NCBI RefSeq assembly: GCF_000092285.1
Contig: NC_014100.1
Coordinates: 1,240,001-1,304,000, forward strand
Length of the DNA stretch: 64,000 nucleotides
Direction of reading: 5' to 3'
DNA from: Caulobacter segnis ATCC 21756
Lineage (GTDB): Bacteria; Pseudomonadota; Alphaproteobacteria; Caulobacterales; Caulobacteraceae
Shown here: positions 1 to 7,451 of the stretch, in pieces
How positions within the stretch are numbered: position 1 is the first letter of the stretch
Layout: each line of letters opens with the position of its first letter
The notes under the pieces: model-generated
Database searches by the model: none
What the model saw: only the letters and a program-made list of their open reading frames with translations
What the model was told of the DNA's origin: nothing
Position numbers and translations under genes: made by a program

Positions 1-450
1 CAACTGGTCGAAGGACAGGCGATAGGTCTGATAGAGGTTCGGGGCCGAGGCCGGATTGACTTGCAGGGTCACCGAGATGTCCGCCGTCATCGGCAGGCCG
101 GTGTTGTCCGAGAAGGTGATCTCCTCGTTCTCGTTGCCGCGTTCATCAGCCTCGCGGGTGTAGCTGTAGGTGCGCTGGATCACCGGGTACTGGATGATCC
201 GCTCGCCGATCCCGCGCAGGTACCAGCGGGCGGGCAGCGGGTCGGGCGCAACCCCCGCCGAGGCCCCGAGGGTGCGGATCTTCACCCCGACATTGCCGGG
301 TTCCACCGTCGTGCTGTGGGTGACGACCGCGCACGAGCCGAGGAGCAACAGCAGCGCCGCCGACGTCCAGATCATGACCTGCCGTCCAGCCATCTGGAGC
401 GACGGCTTCGACGGTTTGCTGGGCGGAAGGGCGAAAGGGCTGTCGGGCAT
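1..450 (-). CDS. SPFH/band-7 (prohibitin-like) lipoprotein, 3' end outside window
   Basis: The start codon is at 450 and 150 codons run without a stop to the window edge, so the C-terminal part is missing. Residues 26-42 form a hydrophobic segment ending in LLLLGSC, an acceptable lipobox, so the protein is probably a lipid-anchored or membrane-anchored envelope protein. Directly after it comes the VEPGNVGVKIRTLG stretch that opens the SPFH (stomatin/prohibitin/flotillin/HflK) domain, followed by a beta-strand-rich region with YPVIQRTYSYT and the LPMTADISVTLQV strand typical of the fold. SPFH proteins form oligomeric membrane scaffolds; the specific role here is not readable. It is divergent from the Lrp-type gene, with 135 bp between the starts. 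The family call is fairly secure, but the full length and any C-terminal extension cannot be judged. Confidence 0.75.
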   Translation of the reverse strand, partial: MPDSPFALPPSKPSKPSLQMAGRQVMIWTSAALLLLLGSCAVVTHSTTVEPGNVGVKIRTLGASAGVAPDPLPARWYLRGIGERIIQYPVIQRTYSYTREADERGNENEEITFSDNTGLPMTADISVTLQVNPASAPNLYQTYRLSFDQL

Positions 451-553
451 GCGGCATCCTCGCGTGAAATCTTGCGCCCAATGGTAGAGCTGCAAGCGGC
501 GCGGCGCGCAAGGCGCCTCTCCCCAGGATCGGCCAAATCGGCTAGTCCGTCAC

Positions 554-567
554 TTTATGCCAATTTT
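554..567. promoter_or_regulatory. Putative Lrp-type operator half-motif upstream of the lrp-like gene
   Basis: Read on the minus strand this is AAAATTGGCATAAA. The core AATTGGCAT-x-A recurs on the plus strand at about 1085-1097 in front of the aminotransferase gene. It lies about 20-30 bp upstream of the lrp-like start, where autoregulation would act. Only two copies are seen, so this is an inference from repetition and position. Confidence 0.35.
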
Positions 568-585
568 GGCGGGATGGCGGTCACG

Positions 586-1059
586 ATGAAGCTCGCGGCG
601 CGCCGATCGTAAGATCCTCCAGATCCTGCAGGAGGACGGCAAGATCTCGAACGTAGACTTGGCCGAGCGGGTCGGGCTGTCGCCCAGCCCGTGCCTCCGG
701 CGGGTCAAGCAGCTTGAGGCTTCGGGCCTGATCAGCGGCTATGTCGCGCTGCTGGATCGGCGCAAGGCCAAGCTGGACGTGCTGGCCTATGTCGAGGTGC
801 AGGTCGATCGCCACAGCGAGGAGGCGGCCGAAGCGTTCAAGCAGGCGGTCTTGCGCGAGCCCGAAGTGGTCGGCTGCTATGTCATGACCGGCGGCTACGA
901 CTACCTGCTGAAGGTCGCCGTTCCCAATCTCGACGCCTATGCCGACTTCACGATGAAGCGCCTCTTGAAGATGCCGGCGGGGTGAAGGACATCCGCTCCT
1001 CGTTCGTGCTCGACACGCTGAAGGATTCCACGGCCCTGCCGCTGGACTATCTCGACTGA
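586..1059 (+). pseudogene. Lrp/AsnC-family transcriptional regulator with two frame breaks
   Basis: Pieced together, this encodes a full-length Lrp/AsnC regulator: helix-turn-helix DNA-binding domain (DRKILQILQEDGKIS, then LAERVGLSPSPCLRRVKQL) and a C-terminal RAM effector domain (YVEVQVDRH, GCYVMTGGYDYLLKV). The ATG at 586 (MKLAAR) is in frame +1, whereas the DRKIL helix is read in another frame; a shift is needed near 597-604. The body then hits TGA at 983-985, but the expected tail (GVKDIRSSFVLDTLKDS...LDYLD) continues in a third reading, to TGA at 1057-1059. The shifts compensate: 586-1059 is 158 codons, the usual family length. Either two sequencing or assembly indels or a recent pseudogene explains this. 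The neighbourhood suggests it controls the adjacent tyrosine-degradation genes, as Lrp-type regulators often do for amino-acid catabolism. Confidence 0.75.
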
Positions 1060-1083
1060 TCACTTTGATGAAGATCAAGCGGC

Positions 1084-1133
1084 ATAATTGGCATGATATG
1101 ACCTGAATCGGGTTTAATCGGGTCATGATTGCC
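1084..1133. promoter_or_regulatory. Inverted-repeat operator candidate in front of the tyrosine-catabolism genes
   Basis: Arms GGCATGATATGACC (1090-1103) and GGTCATGATTGCC (1121-1133) form an imperfect inverted repeat centred near 1112. The left arm overlaps an AATTGGCAT motif shared with the lrp-like promoter. It lies 58-100 bp upstream of the aminotransferase start, a normal operator position. The Lrp assignment is an inference. Confidence 0.45.
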
Positions 1134-1190
1134 ACGTTCTGACTTCGGTTCCGCGATAAGCTGCCGCCTCTCATTGTTTGGAGCGGCCGC

Positions 1191-2312
1191 ATGTTGGTTC
1201 TGGATCGCAAGCCCGTCATTCAGGCCCCCGCGTCGCCGGTGCGCCCCGCTCTCGACGGGATCCAAGCCTACAAGTCCGGCATGACCCTGGCCGAGGCGGG
1301 GCGTCGCACCGGACGGTCCCAGTTCTCTAAGCTAGCCAGCAACGAGAACCTGTTGGGCGCCAGCCCGAAAGTCGCCGCCGCGGTGGCGGCCGCGATCGCC
1401 GAGCCCGAGCTCTATCCGGACCCCTATTGCGAGACGCTGCGCGCCGCGATCGGCGGACGTCTGGGCGTCGATCCCGCGCGCGTCGTGGTCTCTCCGGGCT
1501 CCGAAGCCCTGATCGACTATCTGTTCCGCGCGGTGCTGCACCCCGGCGATGCGATCCTGTTCTCCAGCCCGACCTTCCCGGCCTATGACATCTTCGCCCG
1601 CTGCGCCGAGGCCAGGATCGTCGACGTGCCGCGCCTGGCCAACTTCGACCTCGACGTGCCGGCCTTCAAGGCGGCCGCCGCTCAAGGTCCGAAACTGCTG
1701 GTCCTGTGCACGCCCAACAATCCGACCGGGAACGCGCTGACCGCCTCGGACATCGAAGAGATCCTGTCGGTCACGCCGCGCTCGACCCTCGTCTTCGTCG
1801 ACGAGGCCTATCGCGAGTACCACGAGGCCTTCGACACCTTCGCCCTGCTGGACGCCTGGGGCGGCCCCTGGGTGTCGGCCCGCACCTTCTCCAAGGCCTA
1901 TGGCCTGGCCGGCATGCGCGTCGGCTATGGGATCGCCTCGTCGGCCGAGCTCGTCGGCTATCTCGACCGCCTGCGGCCGGCCTTCAACGTCACCGCCGTC
2001 AGCCAGGCCGCGGCGCTGGCCGCCTGGGACGACCAGGCGCATCTGGCCCGCACCGTCGCCCTGACCATCGCCGAGCGCGGCCGGATCGAGGCGGCGCTGG
2101 ACGACCTGGGCGTCGAGCATACCCGCAGCGAGGCCAATTTCGTCTTCCTGCGCGCGCCCGCTGGCCCTGACGCGACCGCCGCGCGTTTGTTGCAGGAAGG
2201 CCTGATCATCCGCCCGACGCCGGTCGCCGGCGGCTGGGTCCGGATCACCATCGGCCGCCCGGCCGACAACGACGCCCTGATCGCCGCCCTGCCGGCGGCG
2301 CTGGCGCGATAA
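1191..2312 (+). CDS. HisC-like PLP-dependent aminotransferase, probable aromatic aminotransferase
   Basis: 373 residues, fold-type I aminotransferase of the histidinol-phosphate aminotransferase branch. Visible landmarks are KLASNENLLGASP near the N-terminus, CTPNNPTGN in the PLP pocket, VDEAYREY with the pyridine-binding Asp, and TFSKAYGLAGMRVGYG, whose Lys235 is the expected Schiff-base lysine. HisC-like enzymes act on histidinol phosphate or on aromatic amino acids. Because the next gene 27 bp downstream makes homogentisate from 4-hydroxyphenylpyruvate, tyrosine or phenylalanine transamination is the more likely job; this is inferred from context. ATG 1191 is preceded by GGAG about 9 bp upstream. 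It is likely co-transcribed with the dioxygenase gene that follows and controlled from the inverted repeat upstream. Confidence 0.85.
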   Translation: MLVLDRKPVIQAPASPVRPALDGIQAYKSGMTLAEAGRRTGRSQFSKLASNENLLGASPKVAAAVAAAIAEPELYPDPYCETLRAAIGGRLGVDPARVVVSPGSEALIDYLFRAVLHPGDAILFSSPTFPAYDIFARCAEARIVDVPRLANFDLDVPAFKAAAAQGPKLLVLCTPNNPTGNALTASDIEEILSVTPRSTLVFVDEAYREYHEAFDTFALLDAWGGPWVSARTFSKAYGLAGMRVGYGIASSAELVGYLDRLRPAFNVTAVSQAAALAAWDDQAHLARTVALTIAERGRIEAALDDLGVEHTRSEANFVFLRAPAGPDATAARLLQEGLIIRPTPVAGGWVRITIGRPADNDALIAALPAALAR

Positions 2313-2339
2313 CAACAAAGAACTCTAGGGAGACCGCTC

Positions 2340-3413
2340 ATGACCCTCGTCACCGACCAGAACCCCCTGGGCCTCGACGGCTTCGAGTTCGTCGAGTTCA
2401 CCAGCCCCGATCCGGCGGCCATGAAGGCGCTGATCGAGCAACTCGGCTTCGTGCCCGCCAGCAAGCATCCGACCAAGGCCGCGACCCGCTACAAGCAGGG
2501 CCGCATCAACCTGATCGTCAACGAGGAGCAGGCCGGCCAAGTCGCCGACTTCCGCGCCGAGCACGGTCCGTCGGCCAACGGCATGGCCTTCCGCGTCGAG
2601 AACGCCGAGCGCGCCTACGCCGACGCGATCAAGCGCGGCGCCAAGCCCGCCGACGCCAGCCGCTCGCTGCTGGGCGAAGGCGCCAAGGTGCTGGAAGGCA
2701 TTGGCGGTTCCTTGCTCTATCTGATCGACCGCTATGGCGACGCCGGCACGATCTATGACAGCTGGGAGCAGGTTCCGGGCGCGGCCCTGGCCGAGGCCAA
2801 GAACAATGTCGGCCTCGACCTGCTGGACCACCTGACCCACAACGTGAAGCGTGGCCAGATGCGCACCTGGTCGACCTTCTACAACCAGGTCTTCGGCTTC
2901 GAGGAGCAGAAGTACTTCGACATCAAGGGCCAGGCGACGGGCCTGTTCAGCCAGGCGATGATCGCGCCCGACAAGGCCATCCGCATCCCGCTGAACGAGA
3001 GCCAGGACGACAAGAGCCAGATCGAGGAGTTCATCCGCCAGTACAATGGCGAGGGCATCCAGCACCTGGCCCTGACCACCGACAATATCTACGACACCGT
3101 CGAGAAGCTGCGCGCCCGGGGCGTGAAGCTGCAGGACACGATCGAGACCTATTACGAACTGGTCGACAAGCGCGTGCCCGGCCACGGCGAGGACCTGGAG
3201 CGCCTGCGCAAGAACCGCATCCTGATCGACGGCGCCGTCGGCGAGGAAGGCCTGCTGCTGCAGATCTTCACCGAGAACCTGTTCGGCCCGATCTTCTTCG
3301 AGATCATTCAGCGCAAGGGTAACGAGGGCTTCGGCAACGGCAACTTCCAGGCCCTGTTCGAGAGCATCGAGCTCGATCAGATCCGCCGTGGGGTGATCAC
3401 GGTCGAGGCTTGA
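2340..3413 (+). CDS. hppD: 4-hydroxyphenylpyruvate dioxygenase
   Basis: 357 residues, the normal bacterial length. It converts 4-hydroxyphenylpyruvate plus O2 to homogentisate and CO2 in the cytoplasm. The protein has two vicinal-oxygen-chelate halves. The iron-binding facial triad is visible as His164 (LLDHLTHNV), His242 (GIQHLALTT) and Glu321 (FGPIFFEIIQRKGN). The C-terminal GFGNGNFQALFESIE signature is the substrate-gating helix region of the family. ATG 2340 has AGGGAG upstream. It follows the aminotransferase by 27 bp, so they form an operon. The downstream hairpin and repeat separate it from the homogentisate dioxygenase gene. Confidence 0.95.
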   Translation: MTLVTDQNPLGLDGFEFVEFTSPDPAAMKALIEQLGFVPASKHPTKAATRYKQGRINLIVNEEQAGQVADFRAEHGPSANGMAFRVENAERAYADAIKRGAKPADASRSLLGEGAKVLEGIGGSLLYLIDRYGDAGTIYDSWEQVPGAALAEAKNNVGLDLLDHLTHNVKRGQMRTWSTFYNQVFGFEEQKYFDIKGQATGLFSQAMIAPDKAIRIPLNESQDDKSQIEEFIRQYNGEGIQHLALTTDNIYDTVEKLRARGVKLQDTIETYYELVDKRVPGHGEDLERLRKNRILIDGAVGEEGLLLQIFTENLFGPIFFEIIQRKGNEGFGNGNFQALFESIELDQIRRGVITVEA

Positions 3414-3424
3414 GGCGAGGGCAT

Positions 3425-3446
3425 GGACGGCGCTTCGGCGCCGTCC
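3425..3446 (+). terminator. UUCG-loop hairpin after hppD
   Basis: A perfect 9-bp stem GGACGGCGC / GCGCCGTCC is closed by a TTCG tetraloop, 12 bases after the hppD stop. No T-run follows, so it may act as a 3' stabiliser or attenuator rather than a strict intrinsic terminator. Confidence 0.5.
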
Positions 3447-3460
3447 CACTATCCCGATCT

Positions 3461-3534
3461 CCCCGGCGAAGGCCGGGGCCCAGGTGACACCCACGAACCG
3501 CCCAGGATGAATCTGGGTCCCGGCCTTCGCCGGG
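3461..3534. repeat. Intergenic GC-rich inverted repeat (REP-like)
   Basis: The left arm 3461-3483 contains CCCGGCGAAGGCCGGG and the right arm 3513-3534 is its near-perfect reverse complement, with about 29 bases between. Each arm is itself partly self-complementary. Elements built around this core are a familiar kind of intergenic repeat in Caulobacter genomes (from general knowledge). Transcribed, it would form a long hairpin between hppD and hmgA. Confidence 0.7.
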
Positions 3535-3559
3535 AAAGTCGGGGTGGGGGAGGACGCAG

Positions 3560-4849
3560 GTGAGCAGCACCGAAACGCTCAAGTACCAAACCGGCTTCGG
3601 CTCCTATTTCGAGACCGAGGCGCATCCCGGCGCCCTGCCGGTGGGGCAGAACTCGCCGCAGAAGGTCCCGTTCGGCCTCTATGCCGAGCAGTTGTCCGGC
3701 TCGGCCTTCACCGCGCCGCGTCATGAGAACCGCCGCAGCTGGCTGTACCGCCTGCGGCCGAGCGCCGGCCACGGGCCTTACACGCCCTATGCGCAGGACA
3801 AGCTGGTCTCGGCCTTCGGCGGGCCGGTGACGCCCAACCGGCTGCGTTGGGACCCGCTGGAGATCCCGGCGCAGCCGACGGACTTCGTCGACGGCCTTGT
3901 GACGCTGGCCGGGAACGCCGACGCCGCGACGCTGTCGGGCATCGGCGTGCACATCTATCTGGCCAACGCCTCGATGCGGAACCGGGTGTTCTACGACGCG
4001 GACGGCGAGCTGCTGATCGTGCCGCAGCAGGGCGTGCTGACCCTGGTCACCGAGTTCGGCGTGCTGATCGCCGGCCCCGGCCATATCGCCGTGATCCCGC
4101 GCGGCGTTCGCTTCCGGGTCGAGGTCGACGGACCGTCACGGGGCTATGTCTGCGAGAACTACGGCGCGGCCTTCCGCCTGCCGGAGCTCGGGCCCATCGG
4201 CGCCAACGGCCTGGCCAACCCGCGCGACTTCGAGACCCCCGTGGCGGCCTTCGAGGACGTGGATGCGCCGACGGAGGTGATCCAGAAGTTCCAGGGCGCG
4301 CTGTGGGCGGCCGAATGGGACCACAGCCCGCTGGACGTCGTGGCCTGGCACGGCAATCTCGCGCCGTACCGCTACGACCTCTCGCGGTTCAACACGATCA
4401 ACACGGTCAGCTTCGACCATCCCGATCCGTCGATCTTCACCGTGCTGACCTCGCCCAGCGACACGCCGGGCGTGGCCAACTGCGACTTCGTGATCTTCCC
4501 GCCGCGCTGGATAGTGGCCGAGCACACCTTCCGCCCGCCGTGGTTCCACCGCAACGTGATGAGCGAGTTCATGGGGCTGGTGCACGGCGCCTACGACGCC
4601 AAGGCGGGCGGCTTCGTTCCTGGGGGCGCGTCCCTGCACAACTGCATGAGCGACCACGGCCCCGACGTGGCCAGCCACCGCAAGGCCACGGAAGCCGAAC
4701 TGGCCCCCCACAAGATCGACGGGACCATGGCCTTCATGTTCGAGAGCCGCTGGGTGATCCGGCCGACCAAGTTCGCGCTGGAGACTTCGGCGCTTCAGGA
4801 CGACTATGACGCCTGCTGGTCGGGCTTCCCCAAGGCTCGCTTGCCGTAA
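3560..4849 (+). CDS. hmgA: Homogentisate 1,2-dioxygenase
   Basis: 429 residues. It opens the homogentisate ring to maleylacetoacetate using Fe(II) and O2. The cupin-fold iron ligands are recognisable by exact spacing to the human enzyme (335/341/371): His330 (WFHRNVMSE), Glu336 ([10 protein letters not shown]) and His366 (CMSDHGPD). The N-terminal [13 protein letters not shown] and the QNSPQ segment are family signatures. Start is GTG 3560 with a GGGGGAGGA ribosome site just upstream. The fumarylacetoacetase gene follows 22 bp later, so the two are co-transcribed. No maleylacetoacetate isomerase gene is visible in the window. Confidence 0.95.
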   Translation: MSSTETLKYQTGFGSYFETEAHPGALPVGQNSPQKVPFGLYAEQLSGSAFTAPRHENRRSWLYRLRPSAGHGPYTPYAQDKLVSAFGGPVTPNRLRWDPLEIPAQPTDFVDGLVTLAGNADAATLSGIGVHIYLANASMRNRVFYDADGELLIVPQQGVLTLVTEFGVLIAGPGHIAVIPRGVRFRVEVDGPSRGYVCENYGAAFRLPELGPIGANGLANPRDFETPVAAFEDVDAPTEVIQKFQGALWAAEWDHSPLDVVAWHGNLAPYRYDLSRFNTINTVSFDHPDPSIFTVLTSPSDTPGVANCDFVIFPPRWIVAEHTFRPPWFHRNVMSEFMGLVHGAYDAKAGGFVPGGASLHNCMSDHGPDVASHRKATEAELAPHKIDGTMAFMFESRWVIRPTKFALETSALQDDYDACWSGFPKARLP

Positions 4850-4871
4850 CAACAACAAGAAGGAAGCGCCG

Positions 4872-5879
4872 ATGAAGCTCGCGTCTCTCAAGGGCGGCCG
4901 CGACGGCCGGCTCGTGGTGGTGTCCAACGACTTGGCCTGGTTCACCGACGCAGGCACGGTCGCGCCGACGCTGCAGGCCGCGCTCGACGATTGGGAGCGT
5001 TGCGAGCCGCTGCTGCGCGGCCTGGCCGAGAGCCTCGAGCATGGCGCCGTGCCGCGCGAGCGCTTCCACGAGCACGATGCGGCCAGCCCCCTGCCGCGCG
5101 CCTATCAGTGGGTGGACGGCTCGGCCTATGTGAACCACGTGCAACTGGTCCGTAAAGCGCGCGGGGCCGAGATGCCCGAGAGCTTCTGGACCGATCCCCT
5201 GATGTACCAGGGCGCGTCGGACGGGTTTCTCTGCCCCCGTGATCCGATCCCGCTGGCCGACGCCAGCTGGGGCTGCGACCTTGAAGGGGAGGTGGCGGTG
5301 ATCACCGGCGACGTGCCGCTGGGCGCCAGCCGCGAAGAGGCTCTGGCGGCCATTCGCCTCGTCATGCTGTGCAACGACGTCTCCCTGCGCAACCTGATCC
5401 CGGCTGAGCTGGCCAAGGGTTTCGGCTTCCTGCAGTCCAAGCCCGCCAGCGCCTTCTCGCCGGTGGCGGTGTCGCCCGACGTGCTGGGCGCCGCCTGGAA
5501 GGACGGCAAGCTGCACGGCGCCTTGCTGGTCGAGCTGGACGGCAAGGACTTCGGACGCGCCGACGCCGGCGTCGACATGACCTTCGATTTCGGGACCCTC
5601 GTGGCGCACGCGGCCAAGACGCGTTCGCTCTGCGCCGGCACGATCGTGGGCTCGGGCACGGTGTCGAACCGCGACGCCGACGGTGGTCCGGGCAAGCCGA
5701 TCAGCGAAGGGGGGCTGGGCTATTCGTGCCTGGCCGAGGTTCGCACCGTCGAGACCCTCCTGCATGGCGCGCCCAAGACGCCCTTCCTGCTGGGCGGCGA
5801 CACAGTCCGGATCGAGATGAAGGACGCCAAGGGGCATTCGGTCTTCGGCGCCATCGAGCAGACGGTCGAGCGGATTTGA
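4872..5879 (+). CDS. fahA: Fumarylacetoacetate hydrolase (fumarylacetoacetase)
   Basis: 335 residues. It hydrolyses fumarylacetoacetate to fumarate and acetoacetate, the last step of tyrosine degradation. The FAH fold is shown by DLEGEVAVITGDVP (metal-binding acidic residues), MLCNDVSLRN, GFGFLQSKPASAFSPVAVSPD and the IVGSGTVSNRD loop near the C-terminus. An upstream in-frame ATG exists at 4806, inside hmgA. I choose 4872 because MKLASLKGGRDGRLVVVSND is the typical N-terminus and AAGGA lies 7-11 bases upstream. The stop codon overlaps the TTG start of the Rieske gene. Confidence 0.93.
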   Translation: MKLASLKGGRDGRLVVVSNDLAWFTDAGTVAPTLQAALDDWERCEPLLRGLAESLEHGAVPRERFHEHDAASPLPRAYQWVDGSAYVNHVQLVRKARGAEMPESFWTDPLMYQGASDGFLCPRDPIPLADASWGCDLEGEVAVITGDVPLGASREEALAAIRLVMLCNDVSLRNLIPAELAKGFGFLQSKPASAFSPVAVSPDVLGAAWKDGKLHGALLVELDGKDFGRADAGVDMTFDFGTLVAHAAKTRSLCAGTIVGSGTVSNRDADGGPGKPISEGGLGYSCLAEVRTVETLLHGAPKTPFLLGGDTVRIEMKDAKGHSVFGAIEQTVERI

Positions 5880-6253
5880 CGGACGAAAGCGCCGCCGCCG
5901 TTGGCCGGGTCTGGTCGACGCCGGCGGGGGTGAACCTCGGCCCGCTGGAGCTGATCGCCGACGGCGGCGCGCGCAACTACGTGCTGCAGATTGGCGAAAA
6001 GCGCTTCCACGGCTTCGTGGTCCGCAAGGGCGAGGCGGTGTTCGGCTATGTCGATCGCTGCCCCCACGCCGGCCTGCCTCTCGCGCAACAGCTGGACCAC
6101 TACCTGACGCCCGACGGGGGACTGATCACCTGTTCGTGGCACGGCGCGGTGTTCACGGTGGAGGAGGGCGCCTGCGTCGGCGGGCCGTGCGTGGGGGCGA
6201 AGCTCACGCCTTGGCCCGTCCAGGCGCAGGAGGGACGAATTTACACCGCCTAG
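5876..6253 (+). CDS. Small Rieske [2Fe-2S] protein coupled to fahA
   Basis: About 125 residues if translation begins at TTG 5876, which overlaps the fahA stop (TTGA). The Rieske cluster motifs are complete: C62-P-H64 and C86-S-W-H89, followed by the GAVFTVEEGACVGGPC segment typical of ferredoxin-type Rieske subunits. Stand-alone Rieske proteins pass electrons to oxygenases or reductases; the partner is not evident, because neither dioxygenase in this operon needs a Rieske protein. Coupling to fahA implies co-expression with tyrosine degradation. The stop overlaps by 4 bp (CTAG) the stop of the convergent gene. The start codon is uncertain; GTG 5930 is an alternative. Confidence 0.82.
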   Translation: MTDESAAAVGRVWSTPAGVNLGPLELIADGGARNYVLQIGEKRFHGFVVRKGEAVFGYVDRCPHAGLPLAQQLDHYLTPDGGLITCSWHGAVFTVEEGACVGGPCVGAKLTPWPVQAQEGRIYTA

Positions 6254-6696
6254 GGGGTGTCGCCGATCAGCACCTCCCCGCGCGGATTTCCGGACGCGGG
6301 AGCCATGGTCGGATTGCCCGGATAGCGCTTGCCGTTAAAGCGCAACCGCGCCTCGTGAGGCTGCGCGCCGCCGCCGGAGACGAAGACGCCGATGTCGCGC
6401 CAGCCTCGCGTGGCGCTCGCCAACCGCCGGACCGGAAGCTGTGTCACGCTGGCCCTCAGCACGATCTGGTAGCGTCCCTTCCTGGGCGAGAGGACGTAGA
6501 GGTTGCAGCCGCCGCTCCCGCAGGTCTCTCGTCCCGTGGCGTAGACAAAGATCTCTGGTCTGTGGTCGCCGTTCAGGTCGGCCTGAGCGGCCTGATAGGT
6601 CTCCACCTTCAGGACGTCCCGGACATAGCTGCGCGCCGCGGCCGGAAGCGACGGTGAGCCTGACGAAAGAAGCGCGAGGGCGACGAAGGCGATCAT
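6250..6696 (-). CDS. Hypothetical exported protein
   Basis: 148 residues with an N-terminal hydrophobic stretch (MIAFVALALLSSGSPSLPAAA) that reads as a signal peptide. The mature part contains DLNGDHRPEIFVY, resembling the calcium-loop/FG-GAP style DxNxDxxPE motif, and two cysteines (CGSGGC) that could pair in the periplasm. I do not recognise a named family. It is convergent with the Rieske gene, and the stop codons share the tetranucleotide CTAG. The predicted RNA gene and its terminator lie just upstream on the same strand. Confidence 0.7.
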   Translation of the reverse strand: MIAFVALALLSSGSPSLPAAARSYVRDVLKVETYQAAQADLNGDHRPEIFVYATGRETCGSGGCNLYVLSPRKGRYQIVLRASVTQLPVRRLASATRGWRDIGVFVSGGGAQPHEARLRFNGKRYPGNPTMAPASGNPRGEVLIGDTP

Positions 6697-6751
6697 GGGC
6701 CCATGATAGGCCGGTCGCTACATCAGCCAAGGACGCTTCGCCCCCGACTGG

Positions 6752-6821
6752 AAAAAAGAACGGCCGCCTTCCAGGAGGAGAAGGCGGCCGAGTCATTGGG
6801 AGGAAACGCCCGAAACGGGCT
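6752..6821 (-). ncRNA. Predicted small RNA with CUCC-rich loops and intrinsic terminator
   Basis: Read on the minus strand, a transcript beginning near 6821 would start with a short hairpin (GCCCG-TTT-CGGGC, 6820-6808). It continues through an unpaired TTTCCTCCCAATGACT, and ends with a perfect 10-bp stem GGCCGCCTTC / GAAGGCGGCC (6789-6780 with 6771-6762) and T6. The terminator loop is TCCTCCTG, so both exposed segments carry a CCTCC anti-Shine-Dalgarno sequence, as in several base-pairing alphaproteobacterial sRNAs. A promoter is visible upstream (next entry). No credible ORF explains the stretch. It could instead be merely the terminator of the ridA operon, but the independent promoter argues against that. 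Confidence 0.6.
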
Positions 6822-6827
6822 GAATTC

Positions 6828-6863
6828 CATATAGCTGTTTGAAGCGCCGCCGACAACGTTGTC
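6828..6863 (-). promoter_or_regulatory. Promoter plus palindromic operator of the predicted sRNA
   Basis: On the minus strand: -35 TTGTCG (6856-6851), a 17-base spacer, -10 TATATG (6833-6828), with a start point expected near 6821. The perfect 12-bp palindrome GACAACGTTGTC (6863-6852) overlaps the -35. The CG-centred symmetric form resembles LacI/GalR-family operators (family knowledge), so repression by a sugar-responsive regulator encoded elsewhere is plausible but inferred. Confidence 0.5.
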
Positions 6864-6895
6864 AGGGAAATTATTTCGCATAGCAGTGAAATAGT

Positions 6896-6938
6896 GGCGT
6901 CGCGCCAGACGCCGCTGTGGCGCGTCTGGCGCGACGCC
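6896..6938 (-). terminator. Long hairpin after the RidA-like gene
   Basis: A perfect 17-bp inverted repeat (6896-6912 with 6922-6938) with a 9-base loop lies 8 bases beyond the RidA-like stop codon. There is no T-run after it on the minus strand. It probably protects or terminates the amine oxidase operon transcript and insulates the sRNA promoter. Confidence 0.55.
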
Positions 6939-6946
6939 GCGCAAGC

Positions 6947-7429
6947 CTACTTCTTCTTGGCGGCCTGGGCCTCGATCTCGACCAGCATGCCGTCTTGGAC
7001 CAGCGCCGTGATCTGGCTGGTGATGCGGGCGGGCTTGTTGGGCTGGGTCGCGGTGCCGAAGTAGGTCTTGTAGCCTTCCATCATGCCGGCGAAGTCCATC
7101 TTGCCGCCCTTGGCCGGGTCGCCGACCAGCAGGACGCGCATCATCACGACGTCGGCCATGGTCGCGCCTTGGCTCTTAAGCGCGGCCTCGATGCGGCCCA
7201 GCACGCCGAGCGTTTGGGTCTTGGTGTCGCCGAACTTGGCGACACCCGTGGCCTTGTCGTCGATGACCGGCGGGGTCATGCCCGAGACGTAGATGGTGTC
7301 ATAGCCCGCCGGCACGGTGACGACGCTGGCGATTGGCGACTTGGGGTCGCCACCACGGACGATCTCTTGCGCGTGGGCGGCGCCGGTGAGGGCGCAGAGG
7401 CCGGCGGCGAGGGCGATCAGGCGTTTCAT
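6947..7429 (-). CDS. Exported RidA/YjgF-family protein
   Basis: 160 residues from ATG 7429. The first 20 (MKRLIALAAGLCALTGAAHA) form a clear Sec signal peptide with an AHA-Q cleavage site, unusual because classical RidA is cytoplasmic. The mature part shows the YjgF fold: TIYVSGMTPP, QTLGVLGRIEAALKSQGATMADVVMMRVLL, and the PARITSQ segment with the Arg that classical RidA uses to hydrolyse 2-aminoacrylate imines. Third gene of a tight operon after cytochrome c (22 bp gap). The probable role is hydrolysis of the imine or enamine made by the amine oxidase in the periplasm; this is inferred from context. Confidence 0.82.
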   Translation of the reverse strand: MKRLIALAAGLCALTGAAHAQEIVRGGDPKSPIASVVTVPAGYDTIYVSGMTPPVIDDKATGVAKFGDTKTQTLGVLGRIEAALKSQGATMADVVMMRVLLVGDPAKGGKMDFAGMMEGYKTYFGTATQPNKPARITSQITALVQDGMLVEIEAQAAKKK

Positions 7430-7451
7430 GGTTCTTCTCCCTTGGGTGAGG

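Noticed and set aside
6723..6944. 73-codon minus-strand ORF over the predicted sRNA
   Set aside because: It runs straight through two perfect hairpins and the terminator T-run, has no ribosome site and no recognisable domain. The RNA-gene reading explains the sequence better.
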